DNA of 58,532 bases from an uncultured Bacteroides sp. (GTDB lineage Bacteria; Bacteroidota; Bacteroidia; Bacteroidales; Bacteroidaceae), in contig CAJKDC010000006.1 in assembly GCA_905198575.1 (NCBI GenBank), positions 1 to 58,532 of the forward strand. The letters run 5' to 3'. Made by a program: the position numbers and the translations under genes. How positions within the stretch are numbered: position 1 is the first letter of the stretch; each line of letters opens with the position of its first letter. Under the pieces are notes generated by a model. It did no database searches and had not been told where the DNA came from. It was given only the letters and a program-made list of their open reading frames with translations. This document shows positions 1 to 8,607 of the stretch, one piece after another.

Positions 1-50
1 GGACCTCCAGATTATGAGTCTGTTGCTCTAACCAACTGAGCTACAAGTCC
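1..50 (-). tRNA. tRNA-Met (CAT anticodon), 3' part cut off by the window edge
   Basis: Read on the minus strand, the gene starts at 50 with the 7-nt acceptor strand GGACTTG, then TA and a D arm (GCTC, AGTTGGTTA, GAGC). The anticodon stem-loop has loop CTCATAA, so the anticodon is CAT, flanked by the pairs CAGA/TCTG. The variable loop follows and the window ends before the T arm. Elongator Met is most likely. A tRNA-Ile whose CAT anticodon is modified to lysidine is the alternative and cannot be excluded without the T arm and acceptor end. Confidence 0.85.
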
Positions 51-161
51 GTTGATTTCCTATCTTGAAACCGCTGCAAAAGTATATATTTTTATTTTAA
101 CATGCAAGCTTTCCGCAAAAAAAATAAAAAGAAGAGATAATCTTTTATATAAATAATATAG

Positions 162-169
162 TACCTTTG
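162..169 (+). promoter_or_regulatory. -7 promoter element TACCTTTG
   Basis: This matches the Bacteroides primary-sigma -7 consensus TAnnTTTG and lies 17 bases before the HAD start codon. I see no clear -33 TTTG. It probably drives the HAD-ribF-CPBP operon with a very short leader. Confidence 0.6.
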
Positions 170-186
170 CATGCAAAAGACAATTC

Positions 187-819
187 ATGAGTGCAATAAT
201 CAAAAATATTATATTCGATTTAGGGCAAGTGCTCCTCGACCTTGATAAAAAAAGATGCCTGGATGCTTTCAGTAAAGTTGGCTTTACTACTGTCGGCAAA
301 CTGCTGGAACAAAACGAACGTAACCAGTTTTTTGGTGCATACGAATGCGGAAACATTACCTCTGCCGAATTTCGGAATGCCGTACGTAACATGTGTACAA
401 CCGCCTGCTCTGACGACGAAATAGATGCTATATGGAATTCCATGCTGGTCACCATTCCCAAGGAAAAACTGCAGTTCCTCATCGAATTGCGCAAGAGCTA
501 TCAGGTGTGCTTGCTTAGCAACACCAATGAAATACATTGGGATTACATAGTAACCCACTTTTTCGAACAACAAGGCATAAAGCCCGAAGCATGTTTTGAT
601 CATATTTTCCTTTCTTACAAAATGGAAGAGAAAAAACCAAGTCCTGCCATTTACCAAAAGGCTTTAAAGACAGGAGACATGAAACCGGAAGAGACTTTGT
701 TTATAGACGATCTAGAAGAAAACTGTCAGGCTGCAGCTGCACTTGGTATCCAGACTATACACCTTACACCCGGAAGTTCACTACCAGCAGTTGTCAGCAG
801 CTTTTTAACAACCCTATAA
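187..819 (+). CDS. HAD-superfamily hydrolase (YihX-like phosphatase)
   Basis: This is a 210-residue cytosolic HAD-like phosphatase of the IA / YihX type. Motif I is FDLGQVLLDLD near residue 11. Its first Asp is the expected nucleophile, and the +2 position is Gly, as in YihX-type proteins. Motif II is the Ser of LLSNTNE, motif III the Lys before KPSPAIYQKAL, and motif IV the acidic pair in LFIDDLEEN. The length is normal for the family. YihX itself dephosphorylates glucose-1-phosphate, but the substrate cannot be read from sequence. It is the first gene of a run with ribF (9-nt gap) and a CPBP protease. A role in flavin precursor dephosphorylation is only a guess from the ribF neighbour. Confidence 0.85.
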   Translation: MSAIIKNIIFDLGQVLLDLDKKRCLDAFSKVGFTTVGKLLEQNERNQFFGAYECGNITSAEFRNAVRNMCTTACSDDEIDAIWNSMLVTIPKEKLQFLIELRKSYQVCLLSNTNEIHWDYIVTHFFEQQGIKPEACFDHIFLSYKMEEKKPSPAIYQKALKTGDMKPEETLFIDDLEENCQAAAALGIQTIHLTPGSSLPAVVSSFLTTL

Positions 820-828
820 ACCTGCATC

Positions 829-1752
829 ATGAAAATCATAGACCAACATACTGCATGTCATCTGCCATCTTGTGTGGCCACTATCGGTTTTTTCGATGGA
901 GTACATAAAGGGCACCGTTTTTTAATCCGGCAGGTTCAGGACATTGCTGCGGTTCAAAATCTGGCTTCCATGCTGATTACATTTCCCGTACATCCCCGTC
1001 AGGTAATGCAGAGCAACTATTGTCCACAGCTACTTTCTTGTCCGGCACAAAAGCTTGAACTGCTGTCTGGAACGGGTGTAGACTATTGCGCATTGCTTCC
1101 CTTTACCCATGAACTATCAGAATATTCAGCATATCGTTTCATGCAGTTGTTACACGAAACGTTTCACGTGAAAACACTGCTAATTGGATATGACCACCGC
1201 TTCGGGTACAATCGCAGTGAGGGATTCGAAGACTATTGCCGTTACGGCAAAGAGTTAGGGATGGAAGTTCTGCCGGCCAGCGCCTATACTGAGAACGGAC
1301 TGTCTGTCAGCTCTTCTTCTATCCGCAAACTGCTGCTGGAAGGTAATGTCTCAACTGCAGCACAGTGTTTGGGATATGCTTACTATATAGACGGAACCGT
1401 CACAGGAGGATTTCGTGTGGGACGGACTATTGGATTCCCGACTGCCAATATCCAGCCTTCGTGTTCAGAAAAACTGATTCCCGCACACGGCGTATATGCC
1501 GTAACGGTTTCTGTCAAAGAGAAAAACTATGCCGGAATGCTCAACATTGGCAATCGGCCCACGCTGCAAAATGGCAATAATACAAGTATTGAAGTACATA
1601 TTCTGAACTTTTCCGAAGACATTTATCAGGAAAAGATGCGCATTTTTTTTCATCATTACATCCGTCCGGAAAAGAAATTCAACAATCTGCAAGAACTAAC
1701 CCAACAGCTTGAGACAGATAAAACGACTATACTCCAGCTGTTGACAAAATAA
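829..1752 (+). CDS. ribF: Bifunctional riboflavin kinase / FAD synthetase
   Basis: RibF converts riboflavin to FMN with ATP and then adenylates FMN to FAD in the cytosol. The N-terminal nucleotidyltransferase half (about residues 1-180) carries the nucleotide-binding motif FFDGVHKGHR and the ISSSSIR-like segment SSSSIRKLL. The C-terminal kinase half carries GRTIGFPTANI, GVYAV and MLNIGNRPT, the usual flavokinase signatures. At 307 residues it is full length. It follows the HAD phosphatase by 9 nt and precedes the CPBP protease by 13 nt, so all three are probably cotranscribed. Nothing in the leader resembles an FMN riboswitch. Confidence 0.96.
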   Translation: MKIIDQHTACHLPSCVATIGFFDGVHKGHRFLIRQVQDIAAVQNLASMLITFPVHPRQVMQSNYCPQLLSCPAQKLELLSGTGVDYCALLPFTHELSEYSAYRFMQLLHETFHVKTLLIGYDHRFGYNRSEGFEDYCRYGKELGMEVLPASAYTENGLSVSSSSIRKLLLEGNVSTAAQCLGYAYYIDGTVTGGFRVGRTIGFPTANIQPSCSEKLIPAHGVYAVTVSVKEKNYAGMLNIGNRPTLQNGNNTSIEVHILNFSEDIYQEKMRIFFHHYIRPEKKFNNLQELTQQLETDKTTILQLLTK

Positions 1753-1765
1753 AAACTTTATTCCC

Positions 1766-2596
1766 ATGAAACAGACGCTGAAACTCACTTTATACTATTT
1801 CCTTTATCAACTGGGAACACTTTCGTTCTTTACTTTTATCTATACAGCCATACAGCTGTGCTCTACTTATCTTGAAACCCAAAATCTGGTATACCCGGAA
1901 AATGGATATACTCCTCCTTTCTTGCTGACGCTTGTTGCTTTGGTATTAAGCAATCTGATTATGGGATGGCACCTTGTACATTTCAAATATATCGACCTTA
2001 AGCAGATTACCTGCAATGCTGTAAGTAAAAGTTCCTATGCTGCCATTATCCCACTTACCCTCGGCATGATGCTTTGTATAAACTACATTACAGAATTGCT
2101 GCAGCTGCCCAATATCAATGAAGAGCTGTTTCTGCAAATGAAAAATCATCTGACAGGGATTCTCTCCATTGCTGTAGTTGCTCCCGTGATCGAAGAACTT
2201 GTATTTCGGGGAGCCATTGCAGGACACTTGTTTCACAAATGGAAAAATCCCTGGTATGGCATCCTGCTGTCGGCTTTTGTTTTTGGAGTAATACATGGCA
2301 ATCCAGCACAAATCCCGTTTGCATTCATACTGGGCATTCTTTTAGGATGGCTTTATTACCGGACAGGTAATATACTTCCCTGCATACTCCTGCATTTTAT
2401 CAACAACAGCATCTCGGTAGCACTGATGATTCTGCTGCCCGAAAGTGCAGAAAGTATGACAGACCTCTTTGGAGAAACAGGTGCTCCTTTGTCAGCAATA
2501 GCTGGTGCCGTAATTGCCTTATACTGCGTTTACTATATCAATAAATCTGCATATACGTCTCCGTTTAAAACTATTTGTCATACAAATCATCAATAA
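1766..2596 (+). CDS. CPBP-family intramembrane metalloprotease (CAAX protease-like)
   Basis: This is a 276-residue multi-pass membrane protein with a CPBP/Abi domain in its C-terminal half. The first catalytic motif is the EExxxR signature in APVIEELVFRG. It is followed by FGVIHGN, which carries the second conserved His, and by LLHFINN, the third motif. Family members are intramembrane glutamic/metallo-type proteases or scaffold proteins involved in prenyl-protein processing, bacteriocin immunity or signalling; the substrate here is unknown. About seven hydrophobic segments are visible. It is the last gene of the HAD-ribF-CPBP run. The next gene has its own promoter 15 nt after this stop. Confidence 0.85.
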   Translation: MKQTLKLTLYYFLYQLGTLSFFTFIYTAIQLCSTYLETQNLVYPENGYTPPFLLTLVALVLSNLIMGWHLVHFKYIDLKQITCNAVSKSSYAAIIPLTLGMMLCINYITELLQLPNINEELFLQMKNHLTGILSIAVVAPVIEELVFRGAIAGHLFHKWKNPWYGILLSAFVFGVIHGNPAQIPFAFILGILLGWLYYRTGNILPCILLHFINNSISVALMILLPESAESMTDLFGETGAPLSAIAGAVIALYCVYYINKSAYTSPFKTICHTNHQ

Positions 2597-2611
2597 TCCA
2601 TTTATTGTCCG

Positions 2612-2619
2612 TATCTTTG
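2612..2619 (+). promoter_or_regulatory. -7 promoter element TATCTTTG for the DEAD-box helicase
   Basis: An exact TAnnTTTG match 24 nt before the helicase start, in the short gap after the CPBP gene. It suggests that the helicase is transcribed independently of the ribF operon. Confidence 0.6.
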
Positions 2620-2643
2620 CAACCGAATTATAGATAGAAATAG

Positions 2644-4548
2644 ATGAAGACATTTGAAGAACTAGGCGTTTCTCCCGAAATACGCATGGCAATCGAAGAA
2701 ATGGGATATGAGAATCCCATGCCTGTACAAGAAGAAGTAATACCGTATTTATTGGGGAACCGCAACGATGTAGTGGCCTTGGCTCAAACAGGAACCGGAA
2801 AAACCGCAGCATTCGGTCTCCCGCTTATCCAAAAAATTGATGTAAGCCGCTGCATTCCGCAAGCCCTTATCCTCTGCCCTACCCGTGAGCTCTGCCTGCA
2901 AATTGCCGGCGACCTTACAGACTACTCCAAGTATATCACCGATTTGAAGATTCTGCCGGTATATGGTGGTTCTTCTATCGAGAGCCAGATTCGTAGCCTC
3001 AAAAAAGGCGTGCATATCATTGTGGCCACTCCGGGAAGACTTCTCGACCTGATGGAACGAAAGGTGGCAAACTTGGGAACTATTGCCGATGTGGTAATGG
3101 ACGAAGCCGACGAGATGCTGAACATGGGATTTACAGACAGCATCAATGCCATTTTAGAACAGGTTCCGGAAGACCGGAATACCTTGATGTTCTCGGCTAC
3201 CATGAGTCCGGAAATAGCACGCATCGCTAAAACATACTTGCACAATGCCAAAGAAATAACGATCGGAACTAAAAACGAAGGCAGCAAGAATGTTCACCAT
3301 ATTGCATACACGGTACATGCCAAAGACAAGTATCTGGCATTAAAACGTGTGGTGGATTTCTACCCGCAGATTTATGGCATTATTTTCTGCCGTACCCGCA
3401 AGGAAACGCAGGAAATAGCCGACAAGCTGATTCAGGACGGATACAATGCCGACTCATTGCATGGTGAATTGAGTCAGGCTCAGCGTGACCTGGTGATGCA
3501 GAAGTTCCGCCAGCGCCATCTGCAGCTGCTGGTTGCAACTGATGTGGCTGCCAGAGGACTGGATGTAAACGACCTTACACACGTCATCAATTACGGTTTG
3601 CCGGATGATACTGAAAGTTATACCCACCGAAGCGGACGTACCGGACGTGCCGGAAAAACAGGTATTTCCATTGCCATTATCAACCTGCGCGAAAAAGGGA
3701 AAATGCGCGAAATTGAGCGTATCATCAATAAAAAATTTGAAGCAGGAACCTTGCCTAGCGGACATGCAATCTGCGAGCAGCAGCTTATTAAAGTGATTGA
3801 TGATATAGAAAAGGTTAAGGTAGATGAGGAGGAAATAGAAGCATTCCTGCCTAATATCTACAGAAAACTGGAATGGCTGAGTAAAGAAGACTTGATTAAG
3901 CGCGTGGTTTCGATGGAATTCAACCGTTTCCTTGATTACTACAAAAATGCTCCGGAAATAGAACAGCCTAAAGGCAATGACAAGAAGGCTGAACTGAAGG
4001 AAAGAAAAGACCACGGTACTGACAAACAGAAAACTGCCCGCAAGGCCGAAAAAGGTTATACACGTCTGTTCCTTAATCTGGGAAAATCGGACGGATTCTA
4101 TACCAACCAAATTATCGAACTGGTGAACCGTAATTTAAAGAAAGAGCGTATCCAGATTGGACGAATCGACCTGATGCAGAATTTCTCTTTCTTTGAAGTT
4201 ATCGAATCTCAGGCGCAGATGGTTATAAAGGCGCTGAATAAAGTGAACTTGAATAACCGGAAAGTGGTAGTGGAAGTAGCTGGTGAAAATACCGGAAAGA
4301 GTGATAAGAGTGGCAAAAAACGCAGTGAAAAGCGTAAAGAGGCTACTCCTGCCAAAGCAGCCAAGGAAGATAAAAAAGAGAAGAGCAAGAAGAATAAACC
4401 TTCGCGCGAAGAAAGAGGCTATACAGCCCCCAGAGGTCCCAAGAAAAAAGACGACTGGAAACAGTTCTTCATTCAGAACGACTCGAAGCTGAAAGGTGAC
4501 GAACCAGACTTCTCGGAAGAAGGATGGGCACGTAGAAAGAAAAAATAA
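2644..4548 (+). CDS. DEAD-box ATP-dependent RNA helicase with DbpA-type RNA-binding domain
   Basis: A 634-residue cytosolic RNA helicase of the DeaD/CsdA type. The order is Q motif (FEELGVSPEI then the conserved Gln near residue 29), Walker A AQTGTGKT (47-54), PTREL, TPGRLLD, DEADEML, SAT, then helicase domain 2 with IIFC, ATDVAARGLD and HRSGRTGR. A DbpA-like RNA-recognition domain follows at about residues 460-545 (KGYTRLFLNLGKSDGFY onward). The last 90 residues are a Lys/Glu-rich, probably disordered tail. Family members help ribosome assembly and mRNA decay, especially in the cold. Its stop codon lies inside the left arm of the following terminator hairpin. Confidence 0.95.
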   Translation: MKTFEELGVSPEIRMAIEEMGYENPMPVQEEVIPYLLGNRNDVVALAQTGTGKTAAFGLPLIQKIDVSRCIPQALILCPTRELCLQIAGDLTDYSKYITDLKILPVYGGSSIESQIRSLKKGVHIIVATPGRLLDLMERKVANLGTIADVVMDEADEMLNMGFTDSINAILEQVPEDRNTLMFSATMSPEIARIAKTYLHNAKEITIGTKNEGSKNVHHIAYTVHAKDKYLALKRVVDFYPQIYGIIFCRTRKETQEIADKLIQDGYNADSLHGELSQAQRDLVMQKFRQRHLQLLVATDVAARGLDVNDLTHVINYGLPDDTESYTHRSGRTGRAGKTGISIAIINLREKGKMREIERIINKKFEAGTLPSGHAICEQQLIKVIDDIEKVKVDEEEIEAFLPNIYRKLEWLSKEDLIKRVVSMEFNRFLDYYKNAPEIEQPKGNDKKAELKERKDHGTDKQKTARKAEKGYTRLFLNLGKSDGFYTNQIIELVNRNLKKERIQIGRIDLMQNFSFFEVIESQAQMVIKALNKVNLNNRKVVVEVAGENTGKSDKSGKKRSEKRKEATPAKAAKEDKKEKSKKNKPSREERGYTAPRGPKKKDDWKQFFIQNDSKLKGDEPDFSEEGWARRKKK

Positions 4549-4594
4549 GAACAGAAAAGGGATTACGGCTTCCGTAATCCCTTTTCTGTTCTTA
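4546..4594. terminator. Bidirectional terminator hairpin, 23-bp perfect stem, 3-nt loop
   Basis: The left arm 4546-4568 and right arm 4572-4594 are exact reverse complements with loop CTT. The hairpin sits between two convergent genes and includes the helicase stop codon TAA (4546-4548). An A-run and a T-run inside the stem give U-rich ends in either direction. Confidence 0.85.
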
Positions 4595-4597
4595 ATA

Positions 4598-5950
4598 CTA
4601 TTCTTCTACTATTAACTTCAATTTCTTGGCACCAGTCCGTGTTTTCAACCATTCTGACATTTTCTTTTTCTCGGTAGCAGAAGGAGACTTTTCACAGCCC
4701 AGTATCACATATGTAACAGTATCAGTTTGCACAGCCTCAATATTCAATTTTAAAGTCTGGGTTATGGCAAGTGTATTAACAGCCGGAAACAAGACTTTCA
4801 TCTCAGAAGCTATTTTCATGTCTGCCATGCCAGTTTCCTTATGCAGTTGTACAATTTTTTCCAAAGAGTCTATTTTCTGCTTTTGGCTGGCCAATTCTTT
4901 TTCACTGTTCCTATAGAAGTCTTCCATTACCATAGAACGAATATTGCTGATATCTGCCGTACTGTTATTAACTCCCTGAAAAACGACTAACTTCGTATTA
5001 TTCAGTTTATAATCTTTCAGCTTAGAACGAGCTTCAACAATACGGTCCTCCGGAACTTCCTTACCAATTAAAACTACCCGAATTTCTTTTGTATCATACG
5101 AAATTTTCCGATCGAGAACTTGTGTTTCAGGGAAATCCATTTCCTTACTGATAAAATGATTGGCAGCCGACTGATAGAATGTTTCTTTTACAATACCGTA
5201 TGTCAGGTAAACAGCAGGTATCATAGTGCCCAATGCTATCAAGACAATATAGCGCTTCACCATTTTTTCACGTTCCTTATCAACAAAAGCTTTCAGCTGG
5301 AAGTGCATAACCCTTACTCCGATTACGGTTGCCAGACTGATAAAAACAGAGTTGATGAAATATAAATAGAACGCTCCCAAAAAATACAATAAATTGCCTG
5401 TAGCCAAACCAAAACCGGCCGTACAAAGAGGGGGCATCAAAGCAGTAGCAATGGCAACTCCCGGAATTACATTTCCTTTTTCTTTGGTAGACAATGCTAC
5501 AATACCTGCCATTCCACCAAACAATGCTATGAAAACATCATAAATAGTAGGAGATGTGCGGGCCAGCAACTCAGATTGTACCTCGTTTAACGGAGTAAAC
5601 GAAAAGTACAGTGTCGCTGTAATGACACTAAATAAAGTAGCAACTAAATAATTTTTCAAAGAACGCTTCAACAGCTCAAAGTCGTTCTGCCCGATAGCCA
5701 ACCCGACTCCCATGATAGGCCCCATCAGCGGAGAAATAAGCATGGCTCCGATAATGACTGCGGTAGAGTTGACATTCAAGCCCAAGGAAGCAATGAAAGT
5801 AGCAAAAATCAAAATCCACAAATTGGCTCCCTTAAACTCCACACCGTTACGGATGGTTTCTACTGTAAGCTGTTCGTCTTCCTTATTTTTATTGAGGTCA
5901 AGATACTTTTCTATAAAACCTTTGATCAAATACTTTTGTTTTTTTTCCAT
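4598..5950 (-). CDS. DUF389 family multi-pass membrane protein (TIGR00341-like)
   Basis: A 450-residue inner-membrane protein. The first 60 residues are hydrophilic, then five or six hydrophobic helices run from about residue 45 to 260. They contain the family-typical Gly/Pro-rich segment GAMLISPLMGPIMGVGLAIG and the ALMPPLCTAGFGLA stretch. The C-terminal third is soluble, with a short coiled-coil-like region (SEKELASQKQKIDSLEKIVQ). The DUF389 family is widespread but has no well-established function. It is the last gene of ruvB-flippase-DUF389, 12 nt after the flippase, and converges on the helicase. Confidence 0.8.
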   Translation of the reverse strand: MEKKQKYLIKGFIEKYLDLNKNKEDEQLTVETIRNGVEFKGANLWILIFATFIASLGLNVNSTAVIIGAMLISPLMGPIMGVGLAIGQNDFELLKRSLKNYLVATLFSVITATLYFSFTPLNEVQSELLARTSPTIYDVFIALFGGMAGIVALSTKEKGNVIPGVAIATALMPPLCTAGFGLATGNLLYFLGAFYLYFINSVFISLATVIGVRVMHFQLKAFVDKEREKMVKRYIVLIALGTMIPAVYLTYGIVKETFYQSAANHFISKEMDFPETQVLDRKISYDTKEIRVVLIGKEVPEDRIVEARSKLKDYKLNNTKLVVFQGVNNSTADISNIRSMVMEDFYRNSEKELASQKQKIDSLEKIVQLHKETGMADMKIASEMKVLFPAVNTLAITQTLKLNIEAVQTDTVTYVILGCEKSPSATEKKKMSEWLKTRTGAKKLKLIVEE

Positions 5951-5962
5951 ACCTGCGATTGT

Positions 5963-7456
5963 TTATTTTCTGACAAAACGGTTTATAAAAGGCAACTGTT
6001 TCAAAGGTAAGTCTTTTTTCAATACAAAAGCTATAAACACACACAGCAATAGTGTCCGCCAAAGCAAACGCAACACCAATGAACTAATTGGAATATAATA
6101 TCCCGCTATAAAAAGAACAGCAGCCAACAAGAAATAAACAGTCATGCTCTTTAACGGATAAGCGACCGGATATTTCTTTTGTCCCATCCAGTAAGACAAC
6201 AGTGTTATCACTCCATAACCGGCTACCGATGCCCAGGCAGAAGCAATATAACCATACAGTGGAACCAGCCAGATATTCAAAGCAAGAATGACACCACATC
6301 CAATCAATGAAAAATAAGCTCCCCATCGGGTCTCATCTGTCAGTTTGTACCATATAGACAAATTAAAATAAATTCCCTTAAAGATTTCCGCTCCCATTAC
6401 AATCGCAACTACAACCAAGCCTTCCCAATAATCGGGAGCTACAAGGTATTTCAGAAAATCCATATAAAACATAACAGAGAGGAATGCCAGCATAGAAAAA
6501 ATAAAGAAATATTTCATGGCATCGGCATACATCTGCTTACTGTTCTTATCTTTATTCTTACCGAAAACAAAAGGCTCGTATGCATACCGGAATGCCTGGG
6601 TAAACATGGCCATCACCATGGCAATCTTGCTGGATGCACTATATATACCTAATTGCACCAGACCTTCGTGTCTGTCTTCAAACAGGAAGGGATAAATCAT
6701 CTTATCCACCGTCTGGTTCAGGATTCCTACCAGACCAAAAATCATGATAGGAAAAGAATAAGTTATCATGCGTTTCAGCAAGTCCGGGTCCATCCGGTAA
6801 GACACACCTTTCAGTTCGGGCCAGAAAGCCAGTATCTGTACAGAAGATGTGATAAGATTCGACACAAAAATATAGCCGACCAGATAATCAGGATTGTAGA
6901 ACCAGCTGACAGCATCAGGATGATGCTGATACAGCCAAGGACACAACAAAAGGAAAAACAGGTTCAAAGCTATATTACCGATGATGTTCAGCAACTTTAT
7001 ACCGACAAACTTGAGCGGTCGTTTTTTATAACGCAGATAGGCAAAGGGCACACACTGAAACGAGTCGAGTGCGACTACGAGCAGCATCATTGCCACATAA
7101 TCGGTATGATTGGGATAGCCTAGCAGAGCAGAAATAGGATGCAGAAAAACCAGTCCACCCAATACAAACAACAGGGAAAGACCTCCTACAAACAGCAGTG
7201 TGTTGGCAAAGACCTTTTCTCCATCCTCCCCTTCTTTGTTTGCAAAACGGAAAAAACCGGTTTCCATACCAAAAGTCAGGAACACCAGTATCAATGCTGT
7301 ATAGGCATACACATTGGATACGACACCGTATCCTCCCGATGCAGCAGACAATACCACCGTATAAAGTGGAACCAGCAAATAATTCAAGAAACGGCCTACT
7401 ATACTGCTGACGCCATACAGAGCCGTATCCTTAGCTAAAGATTTTAATCCAGCCAT
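5963..7456 (-). CDS. Polysaccharide/oligosaccharide flippase (MOP superfamily, Wzx-like)
   Basis: A 497-residue inner-membrane protein with about twelve to fourteen hydrophobic helices and a short basic C-terminus (FINRFVRK). The N-terminus LAKDTALYGVSSIVGRFLNYLLVPLYT is typical of RfbX/Wzx-like lipid-linked sugar flippases. Such proteins move undecaprenyl-linked glycans across the inner membrane. The substrate is unknown, although the window contains many surface-glycan genes 5-20 kb away. It lies 17 nt downstream of ruvB in the same orientation. Coexpression with a DNA-repair helicase looks incidental. Confidence 0.85.
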   Translation of the reverse strand: MAGLKSLAKDTALYGVSSIVGRFLNYLLVPLYTVVLSAASGGYGVVSNVYAYTALILVFLTFGMETGFFRFANKEGEDGEKVFANTLLFVGGLSLLFVLGGLVFLHPISALLGYPNHTDYVAMMLLVVALDSFQCVPFAYLRYKKRPLKFVGIKLLNIIGNIALNLFFLLLCPWLYQHHPDAVSWFYNPDYLVGYIFVSNLITSSVQILAFWPELKGVSYRMDPDLLKRMITYSFPIMIFGLVGILNQTVDKMIYPFLFEDRHEGLVQLGIYSASSKIAMVMAMFTQAFRYAYEPFVFGKNKDKNSKQMYADAMKYFFIFSMLAFLSVMFYMDFLKYLVAPDYWEGLVVVAIVMGAEIFKGIYFNLSIWYKLTDETRWGAYFSLIGCGVILALNIWLVPLYGYIASAWASVAGYGVITLLSYWMGQKKYPVAYPLKSMTVYFLLAAVLFIAGYYIPISSLVLRLLWRTLLLCVFIAFVLKKDLPLKQLPFINRFVRK

Positions 7457-7473
7457 AGTTCTAAAAATATTTA

Positions 7474-8499
7474 TCAGTCAAAAAGCGTCCGCTCTCCTCC
7501 ATAGCCAATCTTTCCCAAATGGCGATAGGCCAGTTCGGTAACTTCACGTCCGCGTGGTGTACGCTTGATAAATCCTTCCTTTATCAGGAAAGGTTCATAG
7601 ACTTCTTCAATCGTACCCGGGTCTTCCCCCAAAGCGGTAGCAATCGTAGTCAGTCCGACCGGACCTCCTTTAAACTTATCAATAATCGTACAAAGTATTT
7701 TATTATCTATTTCATCCAAACCGTAACGGTCTATATTCAAGGCTTCCAACGCATACTTGGCAATCTCTACATCAATCCGGCCAGAACCTTTTACCTGTGC
7801 AAAATCGCGGACCCTACGCAACAAGGCATTGGCGATACGCGGAGTTCCACGACTGCGCGAAGCAATCTCTCCAGCCGCCTCTGCATCACAAGGGACATCA
7901 AGAATAGAAGCCGAACGGCGAATGATACGCGAAAGTATATCGTCATCGTAATATTCCAAATGCAAGTTAATGCCGAAGCGGGCACGCAAAGGTGCGGTCA
8001 GCAAACCGCTACGTGTGGTAGCTCCTACCAGCGTAAACGGATTCAGGTCTATCTGGATACTACGTGCCGACGGTCCTTTATCAATCATAATGTCTATACG
8101 ATAGTCCTCCATAGCAGAATACAAGTATTCTTCTACAACCGGACTTAAACGATGTATTTCATCGATAAACAGCACATCGTTAGGCTCCAGACTGGTCAGT
8201 ACACCTGCCAAATCACCAGGCTTGTCGAGCACCGGCCCTGAAGTTACTTTAAAACCAACCCCAAGTTCGTTGGCTATAATATTGCTCAATGTGGTTTTTC
8301 CCAATCCGGGAGGACCATGCAGCAGGACGTGGTCCAGTGCCTCGGCACGCAAACGGGCTGCCTTTACAAAAATACGCAAGTTGTCTACAACCTTGTCCTG
8401 CCCGCTGAAGTCTTCAAACCGCAACGGACGAAGCGCATTTTCGAAATCACGTTCACGCCCTGTCGGCTTATAATCATGAATATCAAAATGTTCTTCCAT
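7474..8499 (-). CDS. ruvB: Holliday junction branch migration DNA helicase RuvB
   Basis: RuvB is the AAA+ motor that works with RuvA to migrate Holliday junctions during recombinational repair. The protein is 341 residues, the normal length. It has Walker A GPPGLGKT (63-70), Walker B with DEIH (113-116), the sensor 1 region VGATTRSGLLTAPLRARFG (also the arginine finger segment), and the C-terminal winged-helix domain ending in FIKRTPRGREVTELAY. It is the first gene of a leftward operon, with its own TATTTTTG box 20 nt upstream, divergent from mnmA. Confidence 0.98.
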   Translation of the reverse strand: MEEHFDIHDYKPTGRERDFENALRPLRFEDFSGQDKVVDNLRIFVKAARLRAEALDHVLLHGPPGLGKTTLSNIIANELGVGFKVTSGPVLDKPGDLAGVLTSLEPNDVLFIDEIHRLSPVVEEYLYSAMEDYRIDIMIDKGPSARSIQIDLNPFTLVGATTRSGLLTAPLRARFGINLHLEYYDDDILSRIIRRSASILDVPCDAEAAGEIASRSRGTPRIANALLRRVRDFAQVKGSGRIDVEIAKYALEALNIDRYGLDEIDNKILCTIIDKFKGGPVGLTTIATALGEDPGTIEEVYEPFLIKEGFIKRTPRGREVTELAYRHLGKIGYGGERTLFD

Positions 8500-8518
8500 A
8501 AAAACTTAATTTAGCTGA

Positions 8519-8526
8519 CAAAAATA
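8519..8526 (-). promoter_or_regulatory. -7 promoter element TATTTTTG for ruvB operon
   Basis: The plus-strand CAAAAATA reads TATTTTTG on the minus strand, a TAnnTTTG match 20 nt before the ruvB start. Confidence 0.45.
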
Positions 8527-8568
8527 CAAAAGATTATGCAGATAGCAGAGCGGTATGGCGGATTTTGT

Positions 8569-8576
8569 TATCTTTG
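8569..8576 (+). promoter_or_regulatory. -7 promoter element TATCTTTG for mnmA
   Basis: Exact TAnnTTTG match 32 nt before the mnmA start codon, in the short divergent gap with ruvB. Confidence 0.6.
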
Positions 8577-8607
8577 TTTTTGTCTAAGAAAACTGTAACA
8601 AAAAAAC

